DNA of 64,000 nucleotides, taken from positions 310,001 to 374,000 of the forward strand of contig NZ_LR130574.1 of the NCBI RefSeq assembly GCF_900625025.1. Reading direction: 5' to 3'. Both the position numbers and the translations under genes were made by a program. The stretch's first letter is position 1, and the number at the start of each line of letters is the position of its first letter. Origin of the DNA: Lachnoclostridium sp. Marseille-P6806 (GTDB taxonomy: Bacteria > Bacillota > Clostridia > Lachnospirales > Lachnospiraceae). The notes under the pieces are model-generated. The model saw only the letters and a program-made list of their open reading frames with translations, ran no database searches and was not told the origin of the DNA. Positions 62,852 through 64,000 of the stretch are shown one piece after another.

Positions 62852-62888
62852 GAAAAGAAAAGGGAGCACCTCCGCTGGAGATGCTCCC
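62852..62888 (-). terminator. Terminator after the MsmX/UgpC ATPase gene
   Basis: On the minus strand GGGAGCATCTCC pairs with GGAGGTGCTCCC (one T-G pair, 4-base loop), followed by TTTTCTTTTCC. Confidence 0.85.
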
Positions 62889-62907
62889 GAAATCACTCTG
62901 AGAGAGC

Positions 62908-64000
62908 TCAGTTCGCGATGACCTGCTCGGTCTCCTTGTCAAAGACATGGAGCTTGCTGGTATCAAACGCAAACTTGATGGTATCGCCGGGGCGAGCCAC
63001 GGTCTTGGGATCAACGCGGGCTGTGATCGGAGTCTCAGCCAGATCAAAGTACAGGAACACTTCTGCGCCGAGCAGCTCGTAAACATTGACCTTTGTCTCG
63101 AACGCGACATCCGCTTTCGCCACGAAATCAGGATCGTCATTGACGTTCTCGGGACGGATGCCCATGACAACCGTCTTGCCGTTGTAGCCGCCGTCGACGA
63201 GCGCTTTCGCCTTGTCTGCCGGAACCGGGATATCCTTGCCCTGCACCGTCAGGAACGCTTTCTGTCCGTCAACCTTGCAGACCGCATCGATGAAGTTCAT
63301 CTGCGGAGAGCCCATGAAGCCTGCGACGAAGAGATTGCACGGCTTGTCATACAGATTCTGAGGGGTATCGACCTGCTGCACCACGCCGTCTTTCATAACG
63401 ACGATTCTGGTGCCCAGTGTCATGGCCTCTGTCTGATCGTGGGTAACATAGATGATGGTGGTGCCCAGTCTGTGATGGAGCTTCGCAATCTCGGTTCTCA
63501 TCTGAACACGGAGCTTCGCGTCCAGGTTGGACAGCGGCTCGTCCATCAGGAAGACCTTGGGATTACGGACAATGGCACGGCCCATCGCGACACGCTGTCT
63601 CTGTCCGCCGGACAGAGCCTTCGGCTTGCGGTCGAGGAGCTTCTCCAGATCAAGAATCTTCGCCGCCTCGCGGACCATCTTGTCGATCTGATCCTTCGGC
63701 ACCTTGCGGAGCTTAAGGCCGAACGCCATGTTGTCATACACGGTCATATGAGGGTACAGAGCGTAGTTCTGGAAAACCATCGCGATATCGCGGTCCTTGG
63801 GTTCCACATCGTTCATGACCTTTCCGTCGATCTTGAGAACGCCGTCGGAGATGTCCTCCAGACCCGCGATCATACGAAGCGTCGTGGACTTTCCGCATCC
63901 GGAAGGGCCGACGAAGATGATGAACTCCTTATCGGCAATATCCAGATTGAAATCCTTAACAGCCTTGAAGCCATTGGGATAGGTCTTGCATACATGCTCG
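62908..64000 (-). CDS. Sugar ABC transporter ATPase, MsmX/UgpC family, 5' end cut by window edge
   Basis: 363 codons are visible to base 64000, beginning EHVCKTYPNGFKAVKDFNL. Walker A FVGPSGCGKSTT, Q-loop, signature LSGGQRQRVAMGRA, Walker B VFLMDEPLSNLDAKLR, switch His in VTHDQTEAMTL and the C-terminal MalK-type regulatory (TOBE) domain (GIRPENVNDDPDF) are present. Only a few N-terminal residues are missing. Such ATPases often serve several sugar importers, so it could power the LplBC permeases at 22-24 kb, which lack their own ATPase (inference). Confidence 0.95.
   Translation of the reverse strand, partial: EHVCKTYPNGFKAVKDFNLDIADKEFIIFVGPSGCGKSTTLRMIAGLEDISDGVLKIDGKVMNDVEPKDRDIAMVFQNYALYPHMTVYDNMAFGLKLRKVPKDQIDKMVREAAKILDLEKLLDRKPKALSGGQRQRVAMGRAIVRNPKVFLMDEPLSNLDAKLRVQMRTEIAKLHHRLGTTIIYVTHDQTEAMTLGTRIVVMKDGVVQQVDTPQNLYDKPCNLFVAGFMGSPQMNFIDAVCKVDGQKAFLTVQGKDIPVPADKAKALVDGGYNGKTVVMGIRPENVNDDPDFVAKADVAFETKVNVYELLGAEVFLYFDLAETPITARVDPKTVARPGDTIKFAFDTSKLHVFDKETEQVIAN

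Overview
The window looks like chromosomal DNA of a GC-rich, anaerobic, gut-type Clostridia (Bacillota), most likely Lachnospiraceae. Evidence: a Firmicutes-type SUF operon with SufU and an Rrf2 regulator, a large-type SRP RNA, YesM/YesN plus LplABC-type sugar uptake, a PucR-type regulator, an MsmX/UgpC ATPase, and low-GC promoters of the TTGACA/TATAAT type. The assignment rests on gene content only. Almost all genes lie on the minus strand. The exceptions are tRNA-Lys, the 48.1 kb gene, tadA, the SRP RNA and the radical SAM gene. No stretch over about 300 bases lacks a feature.

Layout. (1) 0-5.4 kb: a partial MATE exporter, then a likely operon of a cytidylate-kinase-like protein, a TAXI binding protein, a fused TRAP permease and a shikimate-kinase-type enzyme; then tRNA-Ser(CGA). 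(2) 5.5-16.3 kb: an acid catabolic cluster. It holds two DHDPS/NAL-family aldolases, a GldA-type dehydrogenase, TRAP DctPQM, an SDR, an FCD-type GntR regulator, a PanE-type reductase and LrgAB. Four promoters in it share a palindromic operator-like motif, so it reads as one local regulon. (3) 16.4-29 kb: glycoside utilisation, with GH42, a decayed GH3 pseudogene, an LplABC-type importer without its own ATPase, a YesM/YesN two-component system and GH30. (4) 29.1-31 kb: a two-repeat CRISPR-like unit (29-nt repeat, 32-nt spacer) next to fhs. (5) 31-38.5 kb: a surface-glycan-like operon of a DtxR-family regulator, PseB, PseC, a GT2, an ATP-grasp enzyme, NhaC and a C39-like peptidase. (6) 38.6-48 kb: GlgB, a large TPR/charged/AAA-like protein, RsmA, TatD, tRNA-Lys and a HerA-type ATPase. 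(7) 48-53.5 kb: an orphan protein, a LuxR-type response regulator, a sensor kinase, a 7TM degenerate sensor and a TetR regulator. (8) 53.5-59.6 kb: rrf2-sufC-sufB-sufD-sufS-sufU. (9) 59.7-64 kb: tadA, SRP RNA, a PflX-type radical SAM protein, a PucR-type regulator and a partial MsmX/UgpC ATPase, which could energise the LplBC permeases.

Sequence-level structure beyond genes: a dispersed leader element sits directly upstream of several start codons. Two intergenic regions carry three consecutive hairpins each. A 59-bp direct repeat plus a nested hairpin interrupt the suf operon, and a 41-bp repeat is shared by two distant intergenic sites.
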